Assembly: GCF_014467015.1 (NCBI RefSeq)
Contig: NZ_CP058559.1
Location: 2,232,001 to 2,296,000, forward strand
Origin: Alkalicella caledoniensis
GTDB lineage: Bacteria > Bacillota > Proteinivoracia > Proteinivoracales > Proteinivoracaceae
Direction of reading: 5' to 3'
Length of the DNA stretch: 64,000 nucleotides
Part shown: positions 25,715-37,306 of the stretch, piece after piece
Numbering within the stretch: position 1 is the stretch's first letter
Layout of the letters: each line of letters starts with the position of its first letter
Translations under genes and position numbers: made by a program
The notes under the pieces: generated by a model
Told to the model about the DNA's origin: nothing
Databases searched by the model: none
What the model saw: the letters and a program-made list of their open reading frames with translations, nothing else

Positions 25715-26011
25715 TTGCACCTAGAGAAATTAGGTAAGGAACATATTAACCAAATGTTCGAAGGGATTCTAAAGTTACAGGATGTTGACGAGTGCTATAG
25801 ATTTTTTGAGGACCTATGTACAGTAAATGAAGTAAAGTCCTTAGCACAAAGGCTAGAAGTTGCTCGCATGTTAAAAAATGGTCATACCTATCACAAGATA
25901 GAAGAAGCAACTGGTGCCAGTACCGCTACCATAAGTAGAGTTAAAAGATGCTTAGAATACGGAGAAGGCGGGTACAATATAATATTAGCTAGACTTGAAA
26001 AAGAGGAATAA
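25715..26011 (+). CDS. YerC/YecD family TrpR-related protein
   Basis: 98 residues with a TrpR-like helix-turn-helix: LAQRLEVARMLKNGHTYHKI, then GASTATISRVKRCLEYGEGGY. This conserved Firmicutes family resembles the Trp repressor DNA-binding domain, but its ligand is not established. Being next to the trpS T-box is suggestive only. The TTG start has GGGAGGTGAAAT in front. The stop codon sits inside its terminator loop. Confidence 0.9.
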   Translation: MHLEKLGKEHINQMFEGILKLQDVDECYRFFEDLCTVNEVKSLAQRLEVARMLKNGHTYHKIEEATGASTATISRVKRCLEYGEGGYNIILARLEKEE

Positions 26012-26024
26012 TCCTCTTTTTTTT
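25998..26024 (+). terminator. Terminator overlapping the yerC-like stop
   Basis: AAAAAGAGGA and TCCTCTTTTT flank the ATAA that contains the stop codon, followed by a further T-run. Confidence 0.8.
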
Positions 26025-26055
26025 ATCTTATTGGGGGCTATTTTATATGTTTTTT

Positions 26056-26106
26056 AAAAATACTATACCAAAATGGAGCAATGCTCCATTTTGGAATAGT
26101 ATTTTT
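26056..26106. repeat. Long perfect-arm palindrome upstream of the alcohol dehydrogenase
   Basis: Arms AAAAATACTAT and CCAAAATGGAGC are joined by one mismatched A, with a 3-nt centre, giving 23 pairs, and T-runs at both ends. It could be a bidirectional terminator. It is also 87-137 bp upstream of the sigma-54 -24 element, the right place for an activator binding site. Confidence 0.65.
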
Positions 26107-26192
26107 TTAAGCCCAGGTGTTCTATAATCTAACAGTTTAAATAAGTTAAAAAATTCACACAAATTTAGCGCGTTCTTAGATAAAACATTAAG

Positions 26193-26209
26193 TTGGCACA
26201 GAAATTGCT
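26193..26209 (+). promoter_or_regulatory. Sigma-54 (-24/-12) promoter of the alcohol dehydrogenase
   Basis: TTGGCAC-AGAAA-TTGCT has GG and GC exactly 10 bp apart. The start site would be near 26220, leaving a leader of about 140 nt before the ATG. No sigma-54 activator gene is adjacent. Confidence 0.87.
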
Positions 26210-26358
26210 TTTATAGAGTATAGAAAGATATACTAGCCTGTTCTTAAAGGGAGAGTGTCTAATAGGAGGTGAGTTTTATTTTTCCTTAAAAAAGGGTCAG
26301 TATGTTTTAATAAGAATCTAATAAAAATCTAATTAAAATTTACTAAGGAGGGTTTTTT

Positions 26359-27510
26359 ATGACAACCAGTGCGTATTTTATTCCAACGGTTAACTTATTT
26401 GGTGCAGGTAGTGTTAACGAGGTAGGTGCAAAAGTTAAAACATTAGGTGGAAGTAAAGTATTGATCGTCACAGATGAGGGTTTAGTAAAGATGGGTATGG
26501 CTGAGAAAGTTAAAAATCTTATCGAAGAAGCCGGTTTAGAAGTTGTTGTTTATGGTGGAGCTGAACCAAACCCAACTGATAATAATGTAGACTCAGGCTT
26601 TAATGTTTGGACTGAAGAAAACTGTAATGCCTTAGTATCCTTAGGTGGAGGCTCATCCCATGACTGTGCAAAGGGTATCGGTCTTTTAGCTGCAAACGGT
26701 GGAAAGATCCATGACTATGAAGGTGTTGATCAATCATCTAATCCAATGGTTCCATACATAGCAGTAAACACCACTGCTGGAACAGCTTCTGAAATGACTC
26801 GTTTTTGTATTATAACTGACACCAGCCGTAAAGTAAAAATGGCAATTGTAGATTGGCGTGTAACACCACACGTATCAATAAACGACCCTGAATTGATGGC
26901 AGGAATGCCTCCGGCGTTAACGGCAGCTACAGGTATGGACGCATTAACCCATGCAATTGAAGCTTATGTTTCAACAGCTGCAACTCCACTAACGGACTCA
27001 GCTGCTCTTATGGCAGTTAAGATGATTACTAAGTACTTACCTAAAGCAGTAGCCAACGGTGCAGACATGGAGGCTAGGGATCAAATGGCCAGTGCACAAT
27101 TCTTAGCGGGTATGGCATTTAACAATGCTTCCCTAGGATATGTTCATTCCATGGCCCACCAATTAGGTGGATTCTATAACTTGCCTCATGGAGTATGTAA
27201 CGCCATATTATTACCACATGTTGAACAATTTAACTTAATAGGATGTGCTGACAGGCTAAGGGATGTGGCAATTGCCATGGGTGAAAATGTAGATGGACTT
27301 TCAGTGCCAGATGCTGCTCAAAAGGCAATTGACTCAATTAAAAAACTTTCTAGCTCCATAGGCATACCATCTGGCCTTGCAGAGCTAGGTGTAAAAGAAG
27401 AAGACTTTGAAGTCATGGCAACAAACGCTAAACTAGATGCTTGCCAGCTTACAAACCCACGTACTGCCACATTACAACAAGTTATTGATATATTCAGAAG
27501 CGCTATGTAA
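26359..27510 (+). CDS. Iron-containing alcohol dehydrogenase
   Basis: 383 residues of the Fe-dependent (group III) family, an NAD(P)-linked cytosolic enzyme interconverting aldehydes and alcohols. It has the cofactor motif [13 protein letters not shown] and metal-site regions [12 protein letters not shown] and [17 protein letters not shown]. The length is typical. An AAGGAGG precedes the ATG. Expression is predicted to depend on sigma-54 (26193-26209), as known for some clostridial alcohol dehydrogenases. Exact substrate (ethanol, butanol, propanediol) cannot be told. Monocistronic, closed by a strong terminator. Confidence 0.95.
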   Translation: MTTSAYFIPTVNLFGAGSVNEVGAKVKTLGGSKVLIVTDEGLVKMGMAEKVKNLIEEAGLEVVVYGGAEPNPTDNNVDSGFNVWTEENCNALVSLGGGSSHDCAKGIGLLAANGGKIHDYEGVDQSSNPMVPYIAVNTTAGTASEMTRFCIITDTSRKVKMAIVDWRVTPHVSINDPELMAGMPPALTAATGMDALTHAIEAYVSTAATPLTDSAALMAVKMITKYLPKAVANGADMEARDQMASAQFLAGMAFNNASLGYVHSMAHQLGGFYNLPHGVCNAILLPHVEQFNLIGCADRLRDVAIAMGENVDGLSVPDAAQKAIDSIKKLSSSIGIPSGLAELGVKEEDFEVMATNAKLDACQLTNPRTATLQQVIDIFRSAM

Positions 27511-27525
27511 GTTTTTAGTGCCAAT

Positions 27526-27565
27526 AAAAAGCTGTGAGGGATGCTCCCCCCTCGCAGCTTTTTGT
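27526..27565 (+). terminator. Terminator after the alcohol dehydrogenase
   Basis: AAAAAGCTGTGAGGG pairs with CCCTCGCAGCTTTTT (one G-T pair) across an 8-nt loop, followed by TTTG. Confidence 0.88.
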
Positions 27566-27710
27566 TATTTTCACCATACATCCACAACAAACAGCATGGT
27601 AAACTCTTTTAAAATTCTGTAGGCTATTTTAGATTTAAGTTACCGGTAGACTATCTCGTCTAATTTACAACAGGAAGCATAAATATTATAAAAAAGGAGG
27701 GAGATGTAAA

Positions 27711-28037
27711 GTGAAAATTTATATTTTGCTATCTGTTTTTTTTGTCCTTATTTATTTTAGTATCAAGCTGAGGGTTGTAAATAGACGTAATGTATCTGAT
27801 TATTACGAATATGAACCTAAAGACACACCGTTATCTAGGAGTATTGTGGAACTTATTTCAATTGCTGGTGGTATATACATAGCACTAACCCTGGCACTAT
27901 CTTTCTTAAAGATCGATTACGCGCCCATGTACAGATTGTTAGAAGTTGAGTTTGACTTTCTAGCTGCACTATCCATAGTCCTTGCCAGCGTTCAACCAGT
28001 ATTTACTTTTATAGGAAGTAAATTAAAACTCAAATAA
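27711..28037 (+). CDS. Small membrane protein of unknown function
   Basis: 108 residues. An N-terminal hydrophobic helix (IYILLSVFFVLIYFSIKL) is followed by a charged segment rich in Tyr, Asp and Glu. Further hydrophobic stretches follow (IVELISIAGGIYIALTLALSF and FLAALSIVLASVQPVFTFIG). No family was recognised. The GTG start has AAGGAGGGAG in front. It lies 66 bp before pcrA and may share its transcript. Nothing notable was seen in 27566-27700. Confidence 0.7.
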   Translation: MKIYILLSVFFVLIYFSIKLRVVNRRNVSDYYEYEPKDTPLSRSIVELISIAGGIYIALTLALSFLKIDYAPMYRLLEVEFDFLAALSIVLASVQPVFTFIGSKLKLK

Positions 28038-28103
28038 CATTGCATAGAACAGGGGTTTGATTTAAAATAATAGGTAGAAAACAATGGGAAAGGAATTAAA
28101 CCT

Positions 28104-30260
28104 ATGGATATAACAAAAAATTTAAACCCAGAACAAAGAAAAGCCGCTGAATGTACAGAAGGGCCACTTCTTATAATTGCAGGAGCAGGAAGTGGTAAAA
28201 CACGAGTATTAACCCACAGAATAGCCTATATACTTGAAAAGGGATTGGCAAAACCTTGGCAGATACTTGCCATTACATTTACAAACAAAGCTGCTGCAGA
28301 GATGTTTGAAAGGGTAGATAACATGGTCTATGGTGCTAAAGATATGTGGATATCTACCTTTCACTCTGCCTGTGTAAAGATTTTAAGAAGGGAAGCAACA
28401 AGGGTAGGTTTTGATACTAATTTCAATATCTATGATACCAGCGACCAAACAAAGCTTATCAAAGACTGTCTCAAGGAATTGAACATAGACGATAAAAAGT
28501 TTCCACCTAAAACCTTTATAGGCGCCATATCAAAGGCTAAGAATATGTTGATTTCTCCAGTTGACTATGCTCCCAAGGACCATTTTGAGAGCTTAGTACA
28601 AAATGTGTACAAGCTTTACCAAAGAAGGTTACAGAACAATAATGCCATGGATTTTGATGATCTGATTTTTGAGACAGTAAAGTTATTTAGGTTTAACCCC
28701 GATGTACTAGAAAAATATCAAGAAAGATTTAAGTACATCATGGTAGATGAGTACCAAGATACAAACCATAGTCAATACGTACTGGTTAACTTTTTAGCAC
28801 AAGGGCATAGGAATCTGTGTGTAGTTGGTGACGATGACCAGTCAATCTACCTTTTCAGGGGAGCAGATGTTTCAAATATATTAGATTTTGAAAAAGATTA
28901 TCCTGAAGCCACTGTAGTTAAACTCGAGCAAAACTATCGATCCACTAAGACCATTATTGCAGCTGCAAATGATGTTATAAAGCAAAACGAAGGTCGTAAA
29001 GGTAAAAACCTATGGACTGATAATGACGAAGGTGAAAAAATCGTAGTTCACCAAGCAATTGACCAATACCAAGAAGCAGAATTTATAATTGGAGAGATAG
29101 AGAAGCATGTAAGCCACGGTAAAAACTATAAAGATATGGCTATTTTATTTAGGACAAATGCCCTATCCCGTGTACTTGAGGAAGTATTAGTCCGTAGAGG
29201 AATACCATATGTAATATATGGAGCAACGGAGTTCTACAAAAGAAGAGAGATAAAAGATGTCCTGGCGTATTTAAAAGCTTTGGTTAACCCAGAAGACAAT
29301 TTAAGTATAGCCCGTATTATAAACGTGCCCCGTAGGGGAATCGGTGACACTACCATTGACAAATATCTAGCATATGCAGAAGAGGCTAGTTTGTCCCTAT
29401 ACCAGGTGTTAAAAAACCACAGTGATGTTGTACCTAGAAGTAGCAAAAAAGTCCAAGATTTTGTAGCACTCATTGAACAGCTTAGATCTATGGCTGAATA
29501 TTTAACGGTGTCAGAGCTGCTAGATGAAGTAATAAACCGTACAGGCTATCAATCAATGCTTCAAAACGAAAATACCGATGAAGCCCGTATGAGACTGGAA
29601 AACATCCAAGAGCTTTCCACTGTAACCCAAGAATTTGATAATAACAGTGAAGGCGGACTGGAGGAATTTGTGCAAGAGATATCCCTTAACACAGATACCG
29701 AAAGTGTAAATGCCGACGGAAATGTAGTTAAACTATTGACTCTCCATAGTGCAAAAGGTCTTGAGTTCCCTATTATCTTTATTGCAGGAGCTGAAGAAAA
29801 GATTTTCCCTCATATAAGGTCATTTGAAGAACCAATTGAGATGCAAGAGGAAAGAAGATTATGTTATGTGGGTATAACCAGGGCCATGGAGAAGCTATAC
29901 TTCACCTGTGCTCAAAGCAGGAGTCTATATGGACGTACAGACCGTAATCCAGTTTCTAGATTCTTAGATGAGATTAAAGCGGAGCTTTTAGATAATAATA
30001 GCCCTAAAGGATATCAAGTAAAAGAGCTATTCACTAAAAGTCCTTCTTTATCAAATAACATATATGCAAAGCCTGTTAAACAAAATATCAACATCCCATA
30101 CCAAGTTGGTATGGTTGTAGAACATAAAAAGTTTGGACAGGGTATAATAATAGGTATACAGCCACTAGGGGATGACCAATCAGTAACAATTGATTTCCAA
30201 ACTGCAGGAAACAAAAAACTAATGGCAAGTTTTGCACCCCTAAAAGTAATAGAGAATTAG
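28104..30260 (+). CDS. pcrA: ATP-dependent DNA helicase PcrA/UvrD
   Basis: 718 residues, a superfamily 1A 3'-5' helicase for repair and plasmid/replication fork maintenance. Visible are the Q-motif region LNPEQRKAAE, Walker A GAGSGKT (about 31-37), TFTNKAAAEM, DEYQDTNHSQ, GDDDQSIYLFRGA, LEQNYRST, LLTLHSAKGLEFPIIFIAG and the RRLCYVGITRA arginine finger. The C-terminus carries a Tudor-like VGMVVEHKKFGQGIIIGI. Next to ligA, as commonly seen in Firmicutes. The ATG is preceded by AAAGGAATTAAACC, a weak site. Confidence 0.95.
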   Translation: MDITKNLNPEQRKAAECTEGPLLIIAGAGSGKTRVLTHRIAYILEKGLAKPWQILAITFTNKAAAEMFERVDNMVYGAKDMWISTFHSACVKILRREATRVGFDTNFNIYDTSDQTKLIKDCLKELNIDDKKFPPKTFIGAISKAKNMLISPVDYAPKDHFESLVQNVYKLYQRRLQNNNAMDFDDLIFETVKLFRFNPDVLEKYQERFKYIMVDEYQDTNHSQYVLVNFLAQGHRNLCVVGDDDQSIYLFRGADVSNILDFEKDYPEATVVKLEQNYRSTKTIIAAANDVIKQNEGRKGKNLWTDNDEGEKIVVHQAIDQYQEAEFIIGEIEKHVSHGKNYKDMAILFRTNALSRVLEEVLVRRGIPYVIYGATEFYKRREIKDVLAYLKALVNPEDNLSIARIINVPRRGIGDTTIDKYLAYAEEASLSLYQVLKNHSDVVPRSSKKVQDFVALIEQLRSMAEYLTVSELLDEVINRTGYQSMLQNENTDEARMRLENIQELSTVTQEFDNNSEGGLEEFVQEISLNTDTESVNADGNVVKLLTLHSAKGLEFPIIFIAGAEEKIFPHIRSFEEPIEMQEERRLCYVGITRAMEKLYFTCAQSRSLYGRTDRNPVSRFLDEIKAELLDNNSPKGYQVKELFTKSPSLSNNIYAKPVKQNINIPYQVGMVVEHKKFGQGIIIGIQPLGDDQSVTIDFQTAGNKKLMASFAPLKVIEN

Positions 30261-30291
30261 ATGTTGGCTATGGGCCCAAGACTAAAGCCTT

Positions 30292-32360
<2,069 letters not shown>

Positions 32361-32380
32361 TAATTTTTAAATAATATAAC

Positions 32381-32407
32381 AAAGCCCCGTTTTTTCGGGG
32401 TTTTTTG
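32381..32407 (+). terminator. Terminator after ligA
   Basis: AGCCCCG pairs with CGGGGTTT-side bases around TTTTTT, followed by TTTTTTG, a short GC-rich stem with a U-tract. Confidence 0.85.
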
Positions 32408-32554
32408 TTATTAGTCACCAAGTCTCACTTGCTGTTTATTGGTGAAGGTGGATAATATTGAAGTCATTGTGAATTAATGTTTATTAAGGTACGAATATAT
32501 ACCCTCTTCCAGGACATAATACCTTCGAATTATGGACTAGAAAGGGTGGGTAAT

Positions 32555-33373
32555 TTGTTCAATAGGGTCATTTTAAAACATTTAGGTGAAGGTATTTTTA
32601 TAGGAATTGTCTCAGCGATGGTAGTCATGGCTTTTTTTATGCCCTATTTTTCTATACATAGTAGCTTTAATAATGAGATTCGTGATGTTTTGATGGCATA
32701 TAGCCCTAGTGAAGTATCAATTAAAGAGATACTTGTAGAAGATTCTGACCTAAGGGTTATACACTTTGAGGACCTCAGGGATATAACAGGAACCATATTT
32801 AGTACATCTTTACTTTCAAACAGAATCAATGGCGAAGAGGATGTTATGTTTTTTTCGAGCTTTGACTATATGTTAAACAACAATGTGAATGATGGAAACA
32901 CTATAGAACGTTTTGGCATAAATGGCATTTATTCAGGCTATTTTCCTTTAGATCACCCATATGGGGAAAATTTCTTGGTCATGGTTTCAAACAGTGTAGA
33001 AGAACTCCATATACGAGGGGAAATAAGAGAATGGTCCATGAAAGAAGAATACCAGACAAATTTTTTCCCCCGTGGTTTTAGAGGAAGTAAATTATGGTCT
33101 TTTTTATTTTTCACGGGATCCATATACTTGGTATTTGGAGTATGTGGCCTGTTGATTGACACACCTGCAAGTTATCTAAAAGATAACTTTATGAGAATGG
33201 GAATTGTATCTATGAGTATTTTGTTATCAATTCTTATCTATGGGGTTTTCTATAATTCCTATGATTACTATACGATCATTTGGTCTACTATCATAGCAAT
33301 AAGTGCAAATTTATTGATGATTTTACCACTTACCATGCTATGGTTTGGCAAAAAAATATATAAAAGGGTATAA
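32555..33373 (+). CDS. Predicted membrane protein of unknown function
   Basis: About 272 residues. One hydrophobic helix near the N-terminus (GIFIGIVSAMVVMAFFMPYFS) is followed by about 140 residues of likely extracellular domain. Then come three C-terminal hydrophobic segments (FLFFTGSIYLVFGVCGLLID, GIVSMSILLSILIYGVFYN and IIAISANLLMILPLTMLWF). No family was recognised. The TTG at 32555 was chosen because AAAGGGTGGG lies just before it; an in-frame ATG at 32477 would add 26 residues without a ribosome site. It sits between ligA and the flavin reductase gene. Confidence 0.65.
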   Translation: MFNRVILKHLGEGIFIGIVSAMVVMAFFMPYFSIHSSFNNEIRDVLMAYSPSEVSIKEILVEDSDLRVIHFEDLRDITGTIFSTSLLSNRINGEEDVMFFSSFDYMLNNNVNDGNTIERFGINGIYSGYFPLDHPYGENFLVMVSNSVEELHIRGEIREWSMKEEYQTNFFPRGFRGSKLWSFLFFTGSIYLVFGVCGLLIDTPASYLKDNFMRMGIVSMSILLSILIYGVFYNSYDYYTIIWSTIIAISANLLMILPLTMLWFGKKIYKRV

Positions 33374-33478
33374 CAATTGTTTTAACTCTCAATACTAAAA
33401 AAGAAAGTCAAAACTTGTGACAAGGATAGATTGTAGTACATGTAAAGTGTCACCAAGTTAGTAAAGGAGGGTTAAACA

Positions 33479-33976
33479 ATGGAAGTAAAGGTTCAAGAGG
33501 CTTTAGATAAACTTGCAGGTCCAGTAGGGATTTTAGGGGCCTCCAAAGATGGGGACCATAAAGTAATCACAGTTTCCTGGTTTACTCAAGTATCGAGATT
33601 TCCCCCTATGATAGTTGTAAGTGTTTCACCAAATAGCTCCATTACTCCGATAGTATCAGGGCAGAGGGAATTTGTTCTATCTTTACTACCCCAGGAGATG
33701 GAAGAAGTAGCTAGAATATGTGGACATACATCAGAAAATGTGGATAACAAGCTTGAAACGTCAAAGCTTAGTACAAAAGAAAGTAAACATGTGAAAGTAC
33801 CTTCCATAAACGAAGCAATTGTAAATTTAGAATGCCAAACAGTACAGCAACATCTAGCAGGGGATCATAGTATAATAGTTGCTAAAATCCTACACGTAGA
33901 TAAAATAGATGATAAAAAGCCACTAATTTTCTACGATAGAGATTTGTGCACAGTGGATAACTCCCTATCAAAGTAG
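33479..33976 (+). CDS. Flavin reductase family (FMN-binding split barrel) protein
   Basis: 165 residues. The pattern KLAGPVGILGASKDGDHKVITVSWFTQVSRFPPMIVVSVSPNS, read in parts, is typical of the flavin reductase-like/FMN-binding split barrel family, which reduces or holds free flavins using NAD(P)H. It lacks any partner oxygenase here. AAAGGAGGG precedes the ATG. Followed by an intrinsic terminator, so probably monocistronic. Confidence 0.88.
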   Translation: MEVKVQEALDKLAGPVGILGASKDGDHKVITVSWFTQVSRFPPMIVVSVSPNSSITPIVSGQREFVLSLLPQEMEEVARICGHTSENVDNKLETSKLSTKESKHVKVPSINEAIVNLECQTVQQHLAGDHSIIVAKILHVDKIDDKKPLIFYDRDLCTVDNSLSK

Positions 33977-33993
33977 ATTATTTTATCTAATTT

Positions 33994-34032
33994 GCATCCT
34001 TTAATGTTAAATACATATAAGGATGCTTTTTT
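33994..34032 (+). terminator. Terminator after the flavin reductase gene
   Basis: GCATCCTT pairs with AAGGATGC across a 17-nt loop, followed by TTTTTT. Confidence 0.8.
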
Positions 34033-34107
34033 AATTTAAAGGGATACTCTTTTTTATTTCTCACCTATAGTGATATAATATTGTTGCATTAAAGTAGGAG
34101 GTGTAGG

Positions 34108-34389
34108 ATGGGAGTGTCAGAAAAGGAAGTGAAAAGATTAGCTGAGCTTTGTAAGCTAAAGTTTGGTGACGAAGAATTAAGTATAATTACAGACCGAATT
34201 AATAAAGTTGTAAAAGATACTGATAAAATACAGGGCGTAAACATAAAAGAGTATATACAAACAGATTTAACAAAAAACACCATGCGAGCAGACGTATCAA
34301 GTGTTTCATTTACAACGGAAGAAGCACTTGCAAATAGCAGCAACAAAAAAGACGAATTTATTGCAGTGCCATCGGTTTTGGTTAAATAG
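34108..34389 (+). CDS. gatC: Asp/Glu-tRNA amidotransferase subunit C
   Basis: 93 residues. GatC stabilises GatA in the amidotransferase that converts Glu-tRNA-Gln or Asp-tRNA-Asn to the amidated form. It has the usual start VSEKEVKRLAELCKLKFGDEEL and the ending AFIAVPSVLVK-like sequence (here DEFIAVPSVLVK). It is first in gatC-gatA-gatB with an 11-bp gap to gatA. AGGAGGTG precedes the ATG. Confidence 0.94.
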   Translation: MGVSEKEVKRLAELCKLKFGDEELSIITDRINKVVKDTDKIQGVNIKEYIQTDLTKNTMRADVSSVSFTTEEALANSSNKKDEFIAVPSVLVK

Positions 34390-34400
34390 GGAGGCTAGCT

Positions 34401-35855
34401 ATGTACATCAAGAAGTTAAATAAGTTACTAACTGAAAAAGAAATATCCTGTAAAGAACTTACAGAAATCTACATAGAAAAACTAGAAGCCTTAGATAAAA
34501 GCATATCTGCTTTTATCACAATAACAAAGGATGAAGCACTTAAAAAGGCTAATGAAACTGATGAAAAAATAGCACAGGGACAGGCTATTGGATTACTTGA
34601 TGGGATTCCCATGACCCTAAAAGATAATATAAGTACCAAGGGAATATTGACTACAGCAGCATCGAAAATGTTAGAAAACTATATACCGCCATACAGTGCC
34701 ACTGTTTTCAACAAACTATCAAAATCAGTATTGCTTGGTAAGGTTAATTTAGATGAGTTTGCAATGGGGACATCTACGGAAACATCATATTTTTACAACA
34801 CTAAAAATCCATGGGATCTGAACAGGGTACCTGGTGGTTCCAGTGGTGGGTCTGTGGCATCTATTGCCGCTGATCTTGCAGTATTTTCCTTAGGCTCCGA
34901 TACAGGGGGGTCTATCCGCCAACCGGCAGCTTTTTGTGGAGTTGTGGGGATGAAACCTACCTATGGTTTAGTATCTAGGTATGGTGTGTTTTCTTTAGCG
35001 TCATCTCTAGATCAGGTGGGACCAGTCACTAAAACTGTAGAGGATAGCGCCCACGTGTTAAGTGCAATTTTAGGACATGATTCCTTAGACTCAACTTCCT
35101 CAAACATAGATAAATTAGACTATAACATGGCCCTTTTACAAGACTTAAAAGGTATGAGGATAGGAATCGCTAAAGAATTTCTCCCCAAAGAAATAAATCC
35201 TACAGTAAAAAAAGCTTTTAACAAGTCAGTGGAGCTACTAGAAAGTTTAGGTGCTAAAATAATTGAAATAAGTCTCCCGCATATGGATCTAGGTTTAACT
35301 GTGTATAGTATAATAGCGTACTGCGAAGCAGCGTCAAACTTGGCTAGATATGATGGTGTAAGATTTGGTATGTCTTTGGATGAATCCCTAGATACAGTGA
35401 CAGAAGCTAGAGCAAAGGGATTTGGGCAAGAGGTTAAAAGAAGGATTATGCTGGGAACATTCTTCCTACAAGGGGGAAACTACAAAAAGTACTATGAACA
35501 AGCAAAAAGTGTTCAGGGGTTAATAATCAGTGACTTCCAGCGGGCTTTTGCTCAATGTGACTGTATATTAAGTCCAACTACATTGGACACTGCCTTTGAA
35601 AGTGGGAAGGAGATAGAGCCTCACTTAATGGCTCTAAACGACTTGCTTACAATACCTGTAAACCTCGCTGGATTACCTGCCATGTCCATTCCCTGTGGTT
35701 TCGACTCTAACGGACTCCCAATAGGACTACAGATAATAGCAAATAAGTATGAAGAAGGGAAAATGTTTACTACAGGCCATAACTATCAAATTCATACAGA
35801 TTTTCACCTTCAAAAACCAAAGATAGTTGAAGGGGGAATTATAGATGGTTTTTAA
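34401..35855 (+). CDS. gatA: Asp/Glu-tRNA amidotransferase subunit A
   Basis: 484 residues of the amidase signature family. It releases ammonia from Gln for transfer to the mischarged tRNA held by GatB. The Ser-cisSer-Lys triad regions are seen: GIPMTLKDNI (Lys), PGGSSGGSVASI (Ser nucleophile) and SDTGGSIRQPAAF (cis-Ser). Its stop overlaps the gatB ATG by about 10 bp, indicating coupled translation. Confidence 0.97.
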   Translation: MYIKKLNKLLTEKEISCKELTEIYIEKLEALDKSISAFITITKDEALKKANETDEKIAQGQAIGLLDGIPMTLKDNISTKGILTTAASKMLENYIPPYSATVFNKLSKSVLLGKVNLDEFAMGTSTETSYFYNTKNPWDLNRVPGGSSGGSVASIAADLAVFSLGSDTGGSIRQPAAFCGVVGMKPTYGLVSRYGVFSLASSLDQVGPVTKTVEDSAHVLSAILGHDSLDSTSSNIDKLDYNMALLQDLKGMRIGIAKEFLPKEINPTVKKAFNKSVELLESLGAKIIEISLPHMDLGLTVYSIIAYCEAASNLARYDGVRFGMSLDESLDTVTEARAKGFGQEVKRRIMLGTFFLQGGNYKKYYEQAKSVQGLIISDFQRAFAQCDCILSPTTLDTAFESGKEIEPHLMALNDLLTIPVNLAGLPAMSIPCGFDSNGLPIGLQIIANKYEEGKMFTTGHNYQIHTDFHLQKPKIVEGGIIDGF

Positions 35856-37284
35856 ACCAGCCATAGGACTTGAAATACATGTGGAGCTACTAACATGTAC
35901 AAAGATATTTTGTGGATGTAGGACAGATTTTGGTGCAGCGCCCAACAGTCAGCTATGTCCAGTATGTCTTGGTCTCCCAGGGGCTCTTCCTGTCCTCAAC
36001 GAAAAAGTTGTAGAGCTAGCTGTTAAGACTGGTCTTATTTTAAATAGCCAAATTAATTACTATAGCAGCTTTGATAGGAAGAATTATTTTTATCCTGACT
36101 TAGTTAAGGGATATCAAATAACTCAATATTACGAACCTCTAGCCCGAGGGGGATACTTAGATATTACTAAGGGACGAATCAATAAAAGAATAAGAATAAA
36201 TCGAATCCATATTGAAGAAGATGCAGGTAAGTCCATACACTTAAGTGAAGAAACCTTACTAGACTATAACAGATCCGGAGTCCCTTTGATGGAAATAGTA
36301 ACAGAACCAGAATTTGAAAGTGGTGAAGAGGTAGTTTGTTTTTTAGAAAGGCTCAGAGAAAAACTAGTCCATGGAGATATATCAGACTGCAAACTAGAAC
36401 AAGGGAGTCTTAGAGTTGACGTGAATATATCTTTATCAACTAAAGGCAAACCACTAGGTAAAAAAACTGAAATCAAAAACATAAACTCTTTTAAAAATAT
36501 CGAAAAAGCTATTACTCATGAAATAAAGAGACAAGCTAAACTATTAGAACATGGTGAGGATATAAAGGAGCAAACCCTTGGATACAATGATAAGGATAAT
36601 TCAGTAATTATTATGAGGGACAAGGAAGCCACAAATGATTACATGTTCTTCCCTGAGTATGATTTACCTAATTTAGTGCTAGAGGAGAAATACATAGAAG
36701 AAATAAGAAAAAGTCTTCCAAGGGACACCCAAGATATTCGCCAAGAGTTAATTGGACTTGGCTTAAGCTTGAATCAAATAGATAAGATTCTAAAGACTAA
36801 GGGAATGCTCCAATATTTCCATGGGATATTTGAAGAATATAAAGACTCAAATAAAATAGCGAACATCTTGTTTGGTGATTTCTCTAGATATTTAAATGAT
36901 AAGAAGATTAGTATCGAAAAAGTAGCATTACCACCAAAGTATATTAGCGATCTTTTACAATTGGCTGACGCCGGCAAAATAAATAGTGTGGCTATGAAGA
37001 AGATACTTTTCGAAATGTTAGCATGTGACCCAAAAGCTCTTGTTAAACCTGAGTATTTAATAGAGAAACTAGATTTGTCTCAGACATTTAGTGAAAAAGA
37101 GATAGATGAAACAGTGGATAAAGTGATAAATGATAATCAAGGTGTTGTGGAGGATTATCTAAATGGTAACAATAAAGTCTTTAAATATCTTATGGGTCTA
37201 ATCATGAAAGAAACAAAAGGAAAAGCTAATCCTACGATATTAAGGGAAGTCTTAAAAGGTAAACTAGATAACAAAAAGGAATGA
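35845..37284 (+). CDS. gatB: Asp/Glu-tRNA amidotransferase subunit B
   Basis: 479 residues. GatB binds the mischarged tRNA, phosphorylates its carboxylate and amidates it. The N-terminus FKPAIGLEIHVELLT, the zinc-site Cys residues in KIFCGCRTDFGAAPNSQLCPVCLGLPG, and DYNRSGVPLMEIVTEPE are diagnostic. The C-terminal YqeY-like helical tail is present. It overlaps gatA and ends in a terminator. Confidence 0.97.
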   Translation: MVFKPAIGLEIHVELLTCTKIFCGCRTDFGAAPNSQLCPVCLGLPGALPVLNEKVVELAVKTGLILNSQINYYSSFDRKNYFYPDLVKGYQITQYYEPLARGGYLDITKGRINKRIRINRIHIEEDAGKSIHLSEETLLDYNRSGVPLMEIVTEPEFESGEEVVCFLERLREKLVHGDISDCKLEQGSLRVDVNISLSTKGKPLGKKTEIKNINSFKNIEKAITHEIKRQAKLLEHGEDIKEQTLGYNDKDNSVIIMRDKEATNDYMFFPEYDLPNLVLEEKYIEEIRKSLPRDTQDIRQELIGLGLSLNQIDKILKTKGMLQYFHGIFEEYKDSNKIANILFGDFSRYLNDKKISIEKVALPPKYISDLLQLADAGKINSVAMKKILFEMLACDPKALVKPEYLIEKLDLSQTFSEKEIDETVDKVINDNQGVVEDYLNGNNKVFKYLMGLIMKETKGKANPTILREVLKGKLDNKKE

Positions 37285-37306
37285 CCCTAAAAAGTCATTC
37301 CTTTTG
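37273..37306. terminator. Terminator after gatB
   Basis: AAAAGGAATGAC pairs with GTCATTCCTTTT around an 8-nt loop. The stop codon lies in the stem. Confidence 0.85.
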
